Shown here: one piece after another, positions 27,452-36,682 of the stretch
Layout: each line of letters starts with the position of its first letter
Position numbering within the stretch: position 1 is the first letter of the stretch
NCBI RefSeq assembly: GCF_016587375.1
Contig: NZ_BNJG01000002.1
Coordinates: 62,001 to 126,000 of the forward strand
Length of the DNA stretch: 64,000 bases
Reading direction: 5' to 3'
Source: Ktedonobacter robiniae
GTDB lineage: Bacteria; Chloroflexota; Ktedonobacteria; Ktedonobacterales; Ktedonobacteraceae
Translations under genes and position numbers: made by a program
Notes under the pieces: model-generated
Seen by the model: the letters and a program-made list of their open reading frames with translations, nothing else
Database searches by the model: none
What the model was told of the DNA's origin: nothing

Positions 27452-28687
27452 CTAAGCAACCTCCTTGGGAACGAGCGTCACCGTGTAGCCGAGAGCCTCA
27501 AGTTGCCGGACAGAACGTTGTGTCAGCCGCGTGCTATCTCGTTGCTCGAAATAGTCTGCCCCCAGATCGCGGTAAGGTTGCTTGGTAGAGAGCACGTGAT
27601 AGATGATCACCAGAAGGCTGTGGGAAACCGCCACGACCGCCTTCTTCTTTCCCAGACGACGCGCCAAGCGGTGGTACTGGGCGGAAAGATAGTTATCTTT
27701 CATGTGCGAGAGCACCCAGACCACTTCTGCCAGAATGGCCCGTAACGTGGCATTGCCTTGGGTCGTCTTGCCGCTGAGCCGTTTGCCCCCACTTTGCTTG
27801 TTGCCTGGGCACACCCCAGCCCACGACGCGAGATGCTTGGCGGAAGGGAACCGCGTCATATCATCGCCAATTTCGCCTACAATAGTAGCGGCGGCCAGGG
27901 CCTGAATGCCGGGAATACTCATGAGCAGTGTCATGGCTTCCTCAAAAGGGCAGAGGTGTTGCTCGATCTCCTGTTGCAGCTGCTCCAAGGTCTCTTCCAG
28001 AAAGATGATATGAGCCAGAATATGTTTGAGTAAGAGTCGATGATGGGCCTGGACACGACCATCTAAAGCCTGCTGTAATTGAGGAAGCTGCTTTCGCAAT
28101 TTCCCACGCGCTAGCTCGGCGAGGGTTTCGGCATCAGTGGTCCCTTCAATCAATGCAGAGAGCATATCCCGCCCACTTTTGCCCAACACATCGGTTGCTA
28201 CCGAGGACAGCTTGATATTGGCGGTTTCCAACACTTTTTGCACACGATTGACCTCTCGCGCACGCTCCTGAACCAAATTCTTGCGGTATCTGGTGAGATC
28301 GCGCAGTTCACGAATTGGGGCCGGAGGAATGAAACTAGCTTTGAGCAGCCCATGGCGCAACAAATCGGCGAGCCATTCGCTATCTTTAATATCGGTCTTG
28401 CGACCGGGAATGGCTTTCATATGCTGAGCATTGACCAGGATGACGCTGCGGCCCTCTTCCAACAAGTTAAACACCGGTCTCCAGTAAATTCCGGTCGATT
28501 CCATGGCGATCACTGTGACGGCCAGGCTCTCCAACCAATCAGAAAGCGCCAACAAACCAGCCGTCATGGTAGAGAAGGTCCTGATATGACGCTGAACTTC
28601 TCCATTGGCCAGGGTGATCAAAATACAGGCCACGACCGTCTTTTTATGCACATCTAAGCCACAACAGCGCTCATGGACGACTTGCAT
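27452..28687 (-). CDS. IS110-family transposase
   Basis: A 411-residue DEDD transposase. The RuvC-like acids are in CCGLDVHKKTVVACI, IAMESTGIYWRPV and GRKTDIKDSEWLADLL. The Tn_20 part has SIPGIQALAAATIVGEIG, HLASWAGVCPGNKQSGGK and the RLSGKTTQGNATLRAILAEV segment with the expected catalytic serine. The start at MQVVHERCCGL is preferred because GGTAGGAG lies just upstream. The extra upstream frame belongs to the leader, where a bridge RNA is expected. The gene is intact and unlike the IS110 copy at 12686-14113. Confidence 0.92.
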   Translation of the reverse strand: MQVVHERCCGLDVHKKTVVACILITLANGEVQRHIRTFSTMTAGLLALSDWLESLAVTVIAMESTGIYWRPVFNLLEEGRSVILVNAQHMKAIPGRKTDIKDSEWLADLLRHGLLKASFIPPAPIRELRDLTRYRKNLVQERAREVNRVQKVLETANIKLSSVATDVLGKSGRDMLSALIEGTTDAETLAELARGKLRKQLPQLQQALDGRVQAHHRLLLKHILAHIIFLEETLEQLQQEIEQHLCPFEEAMTLLMSIPGIQALAAATIVGEIGDDMTRFPSAKHLASWAGVCPGNKQSGGKRLSGKTTQGNATLRAILAEVVWVLSHMKDNYLSAQYHRLARRLGKKKAVVAVSHSLLVIIYHVLSTKQPYRDLGADYFEQRDSTRLTQRSVRQLEALGYTVTLVPKEVA

Positions 28688-28900
28688 ACCAACTCCTACC
28701 TCTCTCAATAGGCGTTCTTCATCTTCGCTGAGACCAACGAGAGGTGCGAAGTAAGACACAAATTTCCTACGCGTGCTCAGTTCTTTCAATCTGGCGACAA
28801 TCAGCTCTGCTGGACGCACCCGGATCAGCTTCGTAGACGGGTTGATGCACACCACTGTGAGCCGACCTCTACACGTTGGCCTCCTGGGTATTCTATCCCA
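28688..28900 (-). ncRNA. candidate IS110 bridge-RNA leader
   Basis: IS110-group elements encode a structured bridge RNA between the left end and the transposase gene. This 210-nt leader lies in that position and contains several self-complementary segments, for example around 28690-28750. I cannot fold it or identify the target and donor loops by eye, so this is a positional inference only. Confidence 0.35.
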
Positions 28901-29014
28901 TTTTCATCATTTTCTCTGACTCAGAGAGTCATCATGCTTCGTAGGGAATTTACCATGTGGTTATGAAAACGAGCAAGAATAATGCCAGTAGTGATCCCTG
29001 CTCGTTACTGCCGT

Positions 29015-30421
29015 TTAGCCGACGCTTCCCGACATCTCCAACTGGATCAGGCGGTTCAATTCAACCGCGTACTCCATAGGAAGTTCCTTCATGATCGGCT
29101 CGATGAAGCCATTGACGATCAACGAATAGGCCTCTGCCTCATCGAGGCCACGGCTCATCAGGTAGAAAAGCTGATCATCACCGACCTTCGAGACGGTTGC
29201 CTCATGACCGATTTCAGTCTGGTTCTCTTCAACGCGAATAGTCGGATAGGTATCGGTGCGAGCGTGCTCATCGAGCAAGAGCGCGTCACAGCGCACACTG
29301 GACTTGGTGTGGTGCGCACCCGGGTTAACGCGAACCAGGCCACGATAAGAAGCTCGACCATTTCCTTTCGAGACCGACTTCGAGAGAATCTGCGATGTCG
29401 TGTGCGGAGCAAGATGCGTGACCTTCGCTCCAGCATCCAGGTGCATCCCATTACTAGCGAATGCCACTGAGAGAATATCACCACGAGCGCCCGGCTCCAT
29501 CAACAGGACCGCGGGATACTTCATTGTTACCTTCGAGCCGAGGTTCCCATCGACCCATTCCATCGTCGCGTCTCGGTATGCCACCGCGCGCTTTGTCACG
29601 AGATTATAGACGTTCTTCGACCAGTTTTGGATGGTTGTGTAGCGAACACGCGCACCTTCCATCACTTTAATCTCTACGACGGCGCTATGCAGGCTGTCGC
29701 TTGCATAGGAAGGTGCGGTACATCCCTCCACATAGTGAACATAGGAGCCGGGGGCCGCGATAATCAACGTGCGCTCGAACTGGCCCATGTTCTGAGCATT
29801 GATACGAAAGTAGGCTTGCAAAGGGATTTCCACCCGCACACCCTCTGGCACATACACAAAACTGCCACCACTCCACACCGCGCTGTTGAGCGAGGCAAAT
29901 TTGTTATCAGACGGCGGAATAACGGTGCCGAAATGCTCTTTGACGATGTCGGGATACTCGCGCAGAGCCGTATCCATATCAGTGAAAATCACGCCGAGCT
30001 TTTCAAGGTCGGCCCGCATCTTGTGATACACGGCTTCACTCTCATACTGCGCCGTGACACCTGCCAGGAACTTCTGCTCAGCCTGCGGAATACCAAGTCG
30101 ATCAAAGGTCTCCTTGATTTCCGCTGGAATGTCATCCCAGGTCTTTCCCTGTTGGGCAACCGGCTTAATATAGTAGTAAATGTTCTCGAAATCGATTCCC
30201 GATAAATCAGCGCCCCAGGTTGGCATGGGACGCTTCTCGAAGAGGGCCAGGCTCTTGAGGCGGAATTGGCGCATCCAATCAGGCTCGCCCTTCATTTCGG
30301 AAATTTGCTCAACGACCTTCTTACTTAGTCCTCGCTCAGACTTGAAGACATACTTTTCTGCCATGTGGAATCCGGCAGTATACTCCTGTTGTTCTGTACC
30401 GTATACCTGAGTACCCATCAT
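29015..30421 (-). CDS. sufB: Fe-S cluster assembly protein SufB
   Basis: A full-length SufB of 468 residues. Characteristic stretches are [79 protein letters not shown] and [16 protein letters not shown] conserved cysteine ([16 protein letters not shown]) and an acid/histidine-rich C-terminal helix region follow. With SufC and SufD it forms the scaffold on which iron-sulfur clusters are built. No sufC, sufD or sufS gene is next to it, which is unusual: it must work with genes elsewhere or be a separated second copy. Confidence 0.96.
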   Translation of the reverse strand: MMGTQVYGTEQQEYTAGFHMAEKYVFKSERGLSKKVVEQISEMKGEPDWMRQFRLKSLALFEKRPMPTWGADLSGIDFENIYYYIKPVAQQGKTWDDIPAEIKETFDRLGIPQAEQKFLAGVTAQYESEAVYHKMRADLEKLGVIFTDMDTALREYPDIVKEHFGTVIPPSDNKFASLNSAVWSGGSFVYVPEGVRVEIPLQAYFRINAQNMGQFERTLIIAAPGSYVHYVEGCTAPSYASDSLHSAVVEIKVMEGARVRYTTIQNWSKNVYNLVTKRAVAYRDATMEWVDGNLGSKVTMKYPAVLLMEPGARGDILSVAFASNGMHLDAGAKVTHLAPHTTSQILSKSVSKGNGRASYRGLVRVNPGAHHTKSSVRCDALLLDEHARTDTYPTIRVEENQTEIGHEATVSKVGDDQLFYLMSRGLDEAEAYSLIVNGFIEPIMKELPMEYAVELNRLIQLEMSGSVG

Positions 30422-30725
30422 ACTTTGTTCCTTCTCACATTGCTCTTCGTGCAGGAAACTCGGTATTCCTGTATATAAATTCTGACTTAACCACCTTTAC
30501 CGAAAGGGGACTGTGGAAAAGGAGATCTCAAAAAATCGGTGGAAGCGCAAAAATGGAAATCAAGACGTGCCACCATTGAGGATGACTCTGCGGTTTAGCG
30601 TCGATGCCCTGAAGACTTCCGTGCGAAAGCAGCGGGGGTTCTGAGCATTCCTTCCACGCTTCCAGCTTCCCTGCTTGGGCAAGGAAGGCTGGCTCTTGTG
30701 TGGGTTCACTCAGATTTTTGGACAG
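30422..30725. other. intergenic, contains a hairpin
   Basis: No gene. A stem around 30660-30690 (CAGCTTCC pairing with GGAAGGCTG) could act as a terminator for the flanking minus-strand gene or belong to the sufB promoter region. Confidence 0.35.
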
Positions 30726-31592
30726 TCAGGGTCTCCACAGATCTGGGTGATGGTCAGTTTTCGTTTCCAAAACGCTACGATGAATAAGGTGGAGCTTCTG
30801 TTCCATTCTCTGCATCTGGGTAGCCATCATACTCATCTCCAATTCCGCTTTGAGGTTGATCTGATAATCCAGATTGGCGTTCACGCGATCTTTGGCTGAT
30901 TGTCGATTCTGGCTCACCAGGACAAAAATCGAGAGGAAGATCGCCTCCAATGATACTGCCATTGTCAGGAATTGGAAGGGGTAAGGATCGAAATGAATGT
31001 CATTTCGTCCAACCGTATTTGCCACAATCCAGATCACAAAAACAATAAAATTGATCAGTAGAAAAGGAAGGGATCCACTGAATGCTGCAATGATATCAGC
31101 CACGTGCTGGCCAGCAGAGAGATGCTCATCACGGGTGTCATCAGGATTGCGGCTCACGCGTGTGCTGAGAATATCATCGGTGTGTTTAAGGCGATCACCT
31201 AACACCATCAGGACATCGAGTGCTGCCTCTGGCCTGCGACGCAAGAACGCGAAGAAGTCTGCACGACTGAGTTCCAATGTGGTGACGGTCTGCTTTGAGG
31301 TGGCGCTGGCAGAGCGCGTCTCCCCTGAAAGCATCGACAATTCGCCGAAGAATTTCCCTGAGCCAAGGACATCGAGCACCACTTTTTTTCCTTCGGAGTC
31401 TATGAGCCAGAGTTCTACCTCGCCTTGCTCGATGACATGAAAGGCTTCTTCCGTCTCTCCTGCCTTCATCACTACCTGGCCTGGCCGAAACAGCCGTTCA
31501 GTCATCAGTGCGCGCAGTTCGCCACGTTCCTCCTCATCCATCGTAGAAAAGAGGGCAATTTCTGCCAGTAACTGTGTGGTCACAATACTCAT
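30726..31592 (-). CDS. cNMP-binding domain plus DUF1003 membrane protein
   Basis: 288 residues. Residues about 10-125 form a CRP-type cyclic-nucleotide-binding beta barrel: FRPGQVVMKAGETEEAFHVI, the phosphate-cassette region FFGELSMLSGETRSASA. A DUF1003 domain follows, with two transmembrane helices (LPFLLINFIVFVIWIVANTV and FLTMAVSLEAIFLSIFVLVS) and a conserved SQNRQSAKDRVNANLDYQIN end. There is no helix-turn-helix, so it is not a CRP transcription factor. It probably senses a nucleotide or other ligand at the membrane. Confidence 0.88.
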   Translation of the reverse strand: MSIVTTQLLAEIALFSTMDEEERGELRALMTERLFRPGQVVMKAGETEEAFHVIEQGEVELWLIDSEGKKVVLDVLGSGKFFGELSMLSGETRSASATSKQTVTTLELSRADFFAFLRRRPEAALDVLMVLGDRLKHTDDILSTRVSRNPDDTRDEHLSAGQHVADIIAAFSGSLPFLLINFIVFVIWIVANTVGRNDIHFDPYPFQFLTMAVSLEAIFLSIFVLVSQNRQSAKDRVNANLDYQINLKAELEMSMMATQMQRMEQKLHLIHRSVLETKTDHHPDLWRP

Positions 31593-31692
31593 TGTCCCGT
31601 CCTTTCATGAGAATTCTCGCACCTGATTGCCAGTGTAGAGAGCTTCCTGATAAGATAAGAGAAGCGAAAACCCAGACTTTTTTCCTGCAGCC

Positions 31693-31899
31693 TCAAGCAA
31701 GCTTCTTCAACACTGTCCGAACAGCATCAACAAGTTCTGGAGTAAGCGTATGCTGCGTACGAGCGACGTCAGCTATATGCCATACTGTACCCCACTCCGC
31801 TTTGTAAAGAGCATCGCTTCTGACGTGCTTGTCCGTATACTCCCTGAGATAAGCGTCTAAGCGCATGGAAAGTCGCATTTGCGTGATGGTATCACTCAT
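31693..31899 (-). CDS. small hypothetical protein
   Basis: 68 residues, mainly helical (MSDTITQMRLSMRLDAYLRE ... ELVDAVRTVLKKLA). GAGGTGACAGT precedes the ATG, a good ribosome binding site. No family recognised. It ends about 100 bp before the cNMP/DUF1003 gene on the same strand, so it could be cotranscribed with it. Confidence 0.5.
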   Translation of the reverse strand: MSDTITQMRLSMRLDAYLREYTDKHVRSDALYKAEWGTVWHIADVARTQHTLTPELVDAVRTVLKKLA

Positions 31900-31949
31900 A
31901 CTGTCACCTCAACAAGAGAATGCTTTGCAGCAGTTCTCCTCTCTCTTTT

Positions 31950-31984
31950 CGCCCAGTGAGAAAAGAAGCTCACTGGGCGTTTTA
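31950..31984 (+). terminator. hairpin with T-run
   Basis: The arms CGCCCAGTGAG (31950-31960) and CTCACTGGGCG (31969-31979) are followed by TTTTAT, the pattern of a rho-independent terminator on the plus strand. I find no plus-strand gene directly upstream, so it may serve antisense or decayed transcription. Confidence 0.6.
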
Positions 31985-32072
31985 TATCAACCCTTCGAAC
32001 ACGCTGTCTTGCCTCATCAATCCGTACCCAGTCTCGAATATTCGGCAAGCCTTTAAAGGCACACACTCCATC

Positions 32073-32627
32073 TCAGGTGAGCCAGGGGAAGCGGCGGACG
32101 AGGCTGGTCTGGGTCCACCAACGACCCAGCCCAAAGGTGTTACCTGCGCCGACGACGGCGAGCCCGAGGAGGACGAGCGCGTAGACGATGTGATTGTCCA
32201 TGAAGATGTTGTCCTGGGGCGGCAACGACGCGCTCCACATCAAGACGAGTAGGACCGCTCCGGCGACGGCAGCGATCCGCATCCCAATGCCCAGCAGCAG
32301 TGCCAAAGCGATCCCAAGGAGGCCGATCATAAACATCCAGTTCACCCAGCCAGCACCCGCAATGGAGTGGTAGATGCTCGCAAAGGGGCCAACCGCGCCA
32401 CTGAGGAAGCCATTGCTTGGCGAACCTCCGTTGATCCATGCGTGGGCGGCGGTCGTCTCGTGGCCGAGTCCTAACGTCTTGTCTAGAAACGGCCACAGGA
32501 AGGTCCAGCCCAGGCACAGCCGGGTTATTGCCCACAGGTAGCGAGCCGTCACCTCGTGGGACAGGAAGCGGGTTGTCTTCGTCTCCCTGGCTGGATCCAC
32601 GGGGGTCGTAAGATGTATTTGTGTCAT
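32073..32627 (-). CDS. DoxX/DoxD-family membrane protein
   Basis: 184 residues with about four transmembrane helices. Motifs typical of DoxX-family quinol-linked membrane proteins are present: ATRYLWAITRLCLGWTFLWP-like first helix, FLDKTLGLGHETTAAHAWIN, NWMFMIGLLGIALALLLGIG and HIVYALVLLGLAVVGAGNTF. Related proteins are thiosulfate:quinone oxidoreductase small subunits, but the presence of this subunit alone does not establish that activity. Single gene, no evident operon. Confidence 0.85.
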   Translation of the reverse strand: MTQIHLTTPVDPARETKTTRFLSHEVTARYLWAITRLCLGWTFLWPFLDKTLGLGHETTAAHAWINGGSPSNGFLSGAVGPFASIYHSIAGAGWVNWMFMIGLLGIALALLLGIGMRIAAVAGAVLLVLMWSASLPPQDNIFMDNHIVYALVLLGLAVVGAGNTFGLGRWWTQTSLVRRFPWLT

Positions 32628-32843
32628 AAACGTTCTCTTTCTGGTAGTGTTGCAAAACAGCTAAGAGGAAGACAGGAGACATGTCGTTTTCTTCCCTATC
32701 CCTTGGGGGAATGACGCTCAATGGACTATGGAAGAGAAAAGATGTGTCGAGTAGGAGAACACGAAGTCAATAGGTAGAGAGGGTTTCACTCCAGTAAACC
32801 ACGACGCATTTACACGGAGATATCTCAAGTGAGATGTCTCTTG
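32628..32843. other. intergenic, no gene recognised
   Basis: Promoter region of the DoxX-family gene. AGAAAGAGAA precedes its start. No other feature is visible. Confidence 0.3.
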
Positions 32844-33354
32844 TTACATGCGTAACATCCTGGTAGCGTGTGTTAAGGGACAGATAGACCTAAATGCTTT
32901 CTTTCTCACCATCAGATGGAGTTGCAAATGCTGAGAACTATTCTTCGCGTTAAGAGTGGTACGTAGACCACAGCAAAAAAGCTTCAGAAGTCGGAGCCTG
33001 CCTCTGGTTGGAACAGAAACCCGGATGATTGGGCTATTCTTGGCCATCGAAAATCGGAGCAGACATGGATTTTTGGAATTTCTGAGAGGGTTTTCGCTCT
33101 TGCACGGTAGTGCGCATCAAGTCATCATGAGAGGCGAGGAACGAGCGTAAACGCAGGATCTCCTCAGAAATGGAAAGCCAGGCCGCTGGCCGCTCGTCTT
33201 TGCCATAAATCCTTCTGCAGGATTGGCCCGCGAGACGATGGATGTGTTGGTCCTCCAGCAAAAGCACGGCATCAAACTTGCGTTTGGCGACGTCAATTCC
33301 CGCGTATGCTCTGGGGAGTGGTGAGGAAGGAGGCATATATCCCTCCCGTTGCAT
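32844..33354 (-). pseudogene. IS110-family transposase remnant
   Basis: The N-terminal RuvC-like start is clear (AYAGIDVAKRKFDAVLLLED). After IHRLAG the sequence jumps to a later region (ISEEILRLRSFLASHDDLMR) that then runs out of frame near 33034. The rest of the transposase is missing. It is a deletion derivative of a third IS110-type element. Confidence 0.65.
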
Positions 33355-33755
33355 GTTCCAATGAACCCACGAGAAGAGAGGCTAACTCACATGAGGATCA
33401 TCCTTGTATGCAAGCTCATCTCGTGCGAACGAGAGACAAGAGTTTACCGTCCGATCTGGCGAGTTGAACAGGAGTGGGATCGCCATCTTTCGTTCGAGGT
33501 CGACGCCTCATGGGTCAAGCTAGATTCACCGCTCCCGGCTCCCTTCTCACACCATCTCGTGGTGTATCCACTCCTCTCGTTCTGTGGTAAACATACAAGC
33601 GGGTCAAGGTCAAGAGATCGTATGATGAACAACTGCATATTTCCCTGTTCGAGAGAGATCGTTTTTCTACTCATGGCTCTCTTCTGTTCTCGGTTTCCAC
33701 CGAATGGGGCAACTCCAATGAACGCCAGAGAGAGGGAGAGGATACGTTATGCCTC
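33355..33755. other. intergenic, no gene recognised
   Basis: About 400 bp without a gene that I can support. Confidence 0.35.
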
Positions 33756-34106
33756 TCATTGTAACCTTCTTCGCCGTTGCTCTGGACTCCAGCGAGTCAG
33801 GGTGAAGGTCTCGCCTTCATTCTTTGGCTCGTAATAGACGGTTGCCAGATCAAAGTCCGTCACCGTGCTGAAACTTACATAATCAGGGCTGTGCTGACAT
33901 TGCAACCATTCCGCCAGCTTTTTCTGCGCACATCCCTCACAAAGGTAACTGAAAGAAGGGCGTCCTTGCTCATCCCGGTGTTCATGCTCGAAGACAGGGA
34001 TGACCTGTTTGCATCGCTCACAGACGCGATCCCAGTCTTCTCCACCAGTGGTGGTGGTACATCGCCTGAGACTCCAAACGAGTTGGCCTGTTGGTATTCT
34101 GTTCAT
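33756..34106 (-). CDS. hypothetical protein with zinc-binding cysteines
   Basis: About 116 residues. Two CxxC pairs (DRVCERCKQV and SYLCEGCAQKK) are 30 residues apart and probably bind one zinc ion. The rest is WLQCQHSPDYVSFSTVTDFD, then FTLTRWSPEQRRRR. AGGAGAGG lies upstream of the start. I recognise no named family. Neighbouring minus-strand genes also encode a zinc ribbon and ribosomal protein bS21. Confidence 0.55.
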   Translation of the reverse strand: MNRIPTGQLVWSLRRCTTTTGGEDWDRVCERCKQVIPVFEHEHRDEQGRPSFSYLCEGCAQKKLAEWLQCQHSPDYVSFSTVTDFDLATVYYEPKNEGETFTLTRWSPEQRRRRLQ

Positions 34107-34263
34107 AGACACATAGCCTCTCCTGAAGAAAACGAGGGAGAAAGTACAGTAGACTGGGTACGCCTATCCCACCCTCATATGCCTGTTCTCGAAAAGATGG
34201 TGTGCTTCTCCATGTAAGCACGCCATCTTTGAGGATGTCTTTATGGGTTCAACCGACTTGTGG

Positions 34264-34455
34264 CTAGAAGCGAGATCGTTTTTGTCTTCGGCGTTGTGCC
34301 TCTGCTTTGCGCTTCCGTCGAGCCTGGGGTGTCTCATAGTGACGACGACGGCGAGCCTCAGCCAGAATGCCCGCATTTTGTACGCTGCGGCTAAATTGTT
34401 TCACCGCAACTTCAAATGGTCTATCCGGGTTGACAATAATCTGGCACAACGGCAT
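34264..34455 (-). CDS. rpsU: 30S ribosomal protein bS21
   Basis: 63 residues matching bS21: NPDRPFEVAVKQFSRSVQNA, GILAEARRRRHYETP and a basic ARRKRKAEAQRRRQ tail. It binds the 30S subunit near the anti-Shine-Dalgarno region. The start codon overlaps the stop of the upstream zinc-ribbon gene (TAATG), so translation is coupled to it. Length is normal for the family. Confidence 0.92.
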   Translation of the reverse strand: MPLCQIIVNPDRPFEVAVKQFSRSVQNAGILAEARRRRHYETPQARRKRKAEAQRRRQKRSRF

Positions 34456-34781
34456 TACCAGCTCGATCGGTTGTTGGTGGAATATGACGTTTCACGGGGC
34501 TGATAACAATCCCGGCAATAGACGGGACGGTCATCTCGTGGCTGGAAAGGAACAGTGGCTTCGTTTCCACAACTCGCGCAGGTAGCGGTGTACATTTGGC
34601 GTGCTTCGCGCTGCTGGAAGCCTCCATGTGAGCCTCCGTTTGCTTGTTTGCGGGCTGCCCGGCACTCAGGGCAACGGCTTGGGGTATTCGTCAGTCCACG
34701 GCTCGCATAAAATTCTTGCTCGCCTATGGTGAAGGTAAACTCCTGGTTGCAATCGCGACAATACAGTATCTGGTCAGTCAA
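34455..34781 (-). CDS. zinc-ribbon (CxxC-x17-CxxC type) protein
   Basis: 108 residues with two zinc ribbons. The first is ILYCRDCNQEFTFT with SRCPECRAARK, the second ATCASCGNEATVPF with VYCRDCYQPRE. These small proteins are common but functionally undefined; the ribbons suggest nucleic-acid or protein binding. It is the first gene of a two-gene operon with rpsU (1-base stop/start overlap), which suggests a ribosome-associated role. This is an inference. Confidence 0.85.
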   Translation of the reverse strand: MTDQILYCRDCNQEFTFTIGEQEFYASRGLTNTPSRCPECRAARKQANGGSHGGFQQREARQMYTATCASCGNEATVPFQPRDDRPVYCRDCYQPRETSYSTNNRSSW

Positions 34782-35004
34782 AAGGAACTCTCTTTCTCAT
34801 TCTCCGCTATGCGGAGTGAATAGGTAAACTTCTGTATTGCGCACCATCACCTCAGTCAGTTTACTCGGAGCAACAAAGCACTATACAGTATCTATTTAGT
34901 ATAGCACATTTTCTCCGTTTCTGCGAGAGTAGCAGCCTCTCAGATCCAGGGCTGTTGCAAAGTCGCCATCACCCTTTTCCTCAAAGGTCTGGAGCATGTT
35001 TCAC
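34782..35004. other. intergenic, promoter region
   Basis: AT-rich leader of the zinc-ribbon/rpsU operon. No gene. Confidence 0.3.
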
Positions 35005-35320
35005 ACGTGCTCATCACCAGTAAACTGGCCAGCTATGCTGCCGCCAAGAAAGACATCATGCCCAGCGTCGAGCATTGCCAGCACAAAGACCTCAACAATA
35101 GAGCAGAAACTTCGCATCAACCCACCCGACAACGCGAACAAACCACGCGCCGATTCACATCACCTGGTAGCGCAATGCTTCTTCTCGGCCTTTGGACCCA
35201 TCTCGGATCATTTTCGATCCAAAAGGCATCGTCTCAAGGCCTCGAACTATCGCGCCCTCATGCGAGACAATTTGAAATCTGCAGCGAGATCACCGTTGGA
35301 CAGAAGGTTGCATAACAGGG
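35005..35320 (+). pseudogene. IS6-type DDE transposase C-terminal remnant
   Basis: The frame ITSKLASYAAAKKDIMPSVE, HKDLNNRAETSHQPTRQRE continues after a shift near 35165 as FRSKRHRLKASNYRALMRDN. This is the C-terminal third of an IS6-family transposase, including the last catalytic glutamate (NNRAE). The rest of the gene is missing. Confidence 0.75.
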
Positions 35321-35485
35321 TCTCTTTCCTCAGTTCTCACCTGCAATTGTTCACCTGACAAGCTTTTTCTCAGCCCTATGCTCTCACTCAATCACTCATT
35401 TGACAATGCCCCGTCCGCTGGATTCGTCATCAATACGTTGCTTAGGGTGGTAACGCTCGATGCTCTGATCGCTCTCGACTCCGCT

Positions 35486-36079
35486 TCAATCCTCGCCTTG
35501 TTGACGAGCCTGCCCTTGTTCTTTCAGGAGATTTCTCGCCCCAAATAGGTGGCCTTTAATAGTGTGGACTGGAAGGGTGAGAACCAGGGCCATTTCTTCA
35601 TAGGTCAATTCTTGAAGATAGCGCAGGATCAAAACTACGCGAGCAATGGTCGGCAGTCTGGACAGATCTCCTCCTGCAACCATGGTCTGCTGATGCTGTC
35701 TTTCCCGTCGAGGTACAGCGGGCTGCGTTGCGTGCCCCCTCTTTTCTGATGTCTGCTGTTTCCGCTGTTGCATGCACCGTTGATAGGTCAGACGCGAGAG
35801 CCAGAGAGAAAATGGAGCGTCTTTGGGGAACGAGGGGAGCGCCTTCCATGCGGTCAGGAACATTTCCTGCGTGATGCTATCGGCTTCCTCATCGTTTTGC
35901 AGGATATGTAAAGCGAGCGTGAAGATAGGGCGTTGATATTTGCGCACAAGGAGTGCAAATGCTTCCTGATTGCGGTGTTGACTAGCGTTGATGAGGAGAA
36001 CGTCGTCCTGCGCGGAAAGCGAGGGGTAGGAAACCAGAGAGATCTGTGTGAATTGGGATGAGTGTCTGTCGTTATTCAT
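35486..36079 (-). CDS. ECF-type RNA polymerase sigma factor
   Basis: About 197 residues from MNNDRHSSQF. Region 2 is LLINASQHRNQEAFALLVRK with DEEADSITQEMFLTAWKALP and FSLWLSRLTYQRCMQQ. Region 4 is RVVLILRYLQELTYEEMALV with LPVHTIKGHLFGARNLL. It lacks an obvious anti-sigma partner in the next kilobase. The decayed gene at 10250-10818 is a close relative, so this family is represented twice in the window. Confidence 0.9.
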   Translation of the reverse strand: MNNDRHSSQFTQISLVSYPSLSAQDDVLLINASQHRNQEAFALLVRKYQRPIFTLALHILQNDEEADSITQEMFLTAWKALPSFPKDAPFSLWLSRLTYQRCMQQRKQQTSEKRGHATQPAVPRRERQHQQTMVAGGDLSRLPTIARVVLILRYLQELTYEEMALVLTLPVHTIKGHLFGARNLLKEQGQARQQGED

Positions 36080-36682
36080 ACCAAACGCTTTTGTGCATAC
36101 AAGTAACGAGAGATGCGAGTGAGACCTATCAGCAGCGTTGTCTTGTTGGGAAACACGCAACACTCCACCCAAAAACAATAGGCGTTTTGCGCCCGATGTT
36201 CTTTTGTTGTGTTCATCACACACGTTTCCATCTCCGCGTCACGTGTGTTGCCTTCCTCCGTAGAAATGGATTTTGGCAATTGCTTGCGTGCCTGGAAGCG
36301 TTTCTTGTGTGCTTCTCTGCTCAGGAGCAGCAAGGAAATACCTCCATTGTCTGTCGGCAGCAAGGTCTTGCATCCCAAACAGAGAGCCCATACACTGATA
36401 CTCTGCAGGGATAGAGCAAGTGTAGCATTTCTGCACGATTGCTGTCAACGTTCGGTCCCGTCCCTTTTTTGGCTCATCTCTTCGACGCATACAGCTCTAT
36501 CTGACTTCCGCGAAGATGGGTGAGGATGCAGATGCAAGAAAGTCGTTGCAGGGCGAGGGCGAATGGACTTCTTCGGGCGGGAGAGAAAGGGGCCAGCGGC
36601 TGAAAGTCCAACTCATGTCTCAGCAGCCGCCAGGGGAGAAGTGTTCCCTTTCCTCTGGGAAGAGCTATGCTATCGCATCACG
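36080..36682. other. intergenic, no gene recognised
   Basis: About 600 bp between the sigma factor and the split kinase. Short frames with cysteines exist (around 36240-36490, minus), but none is convincing. Confidence 0.35.
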
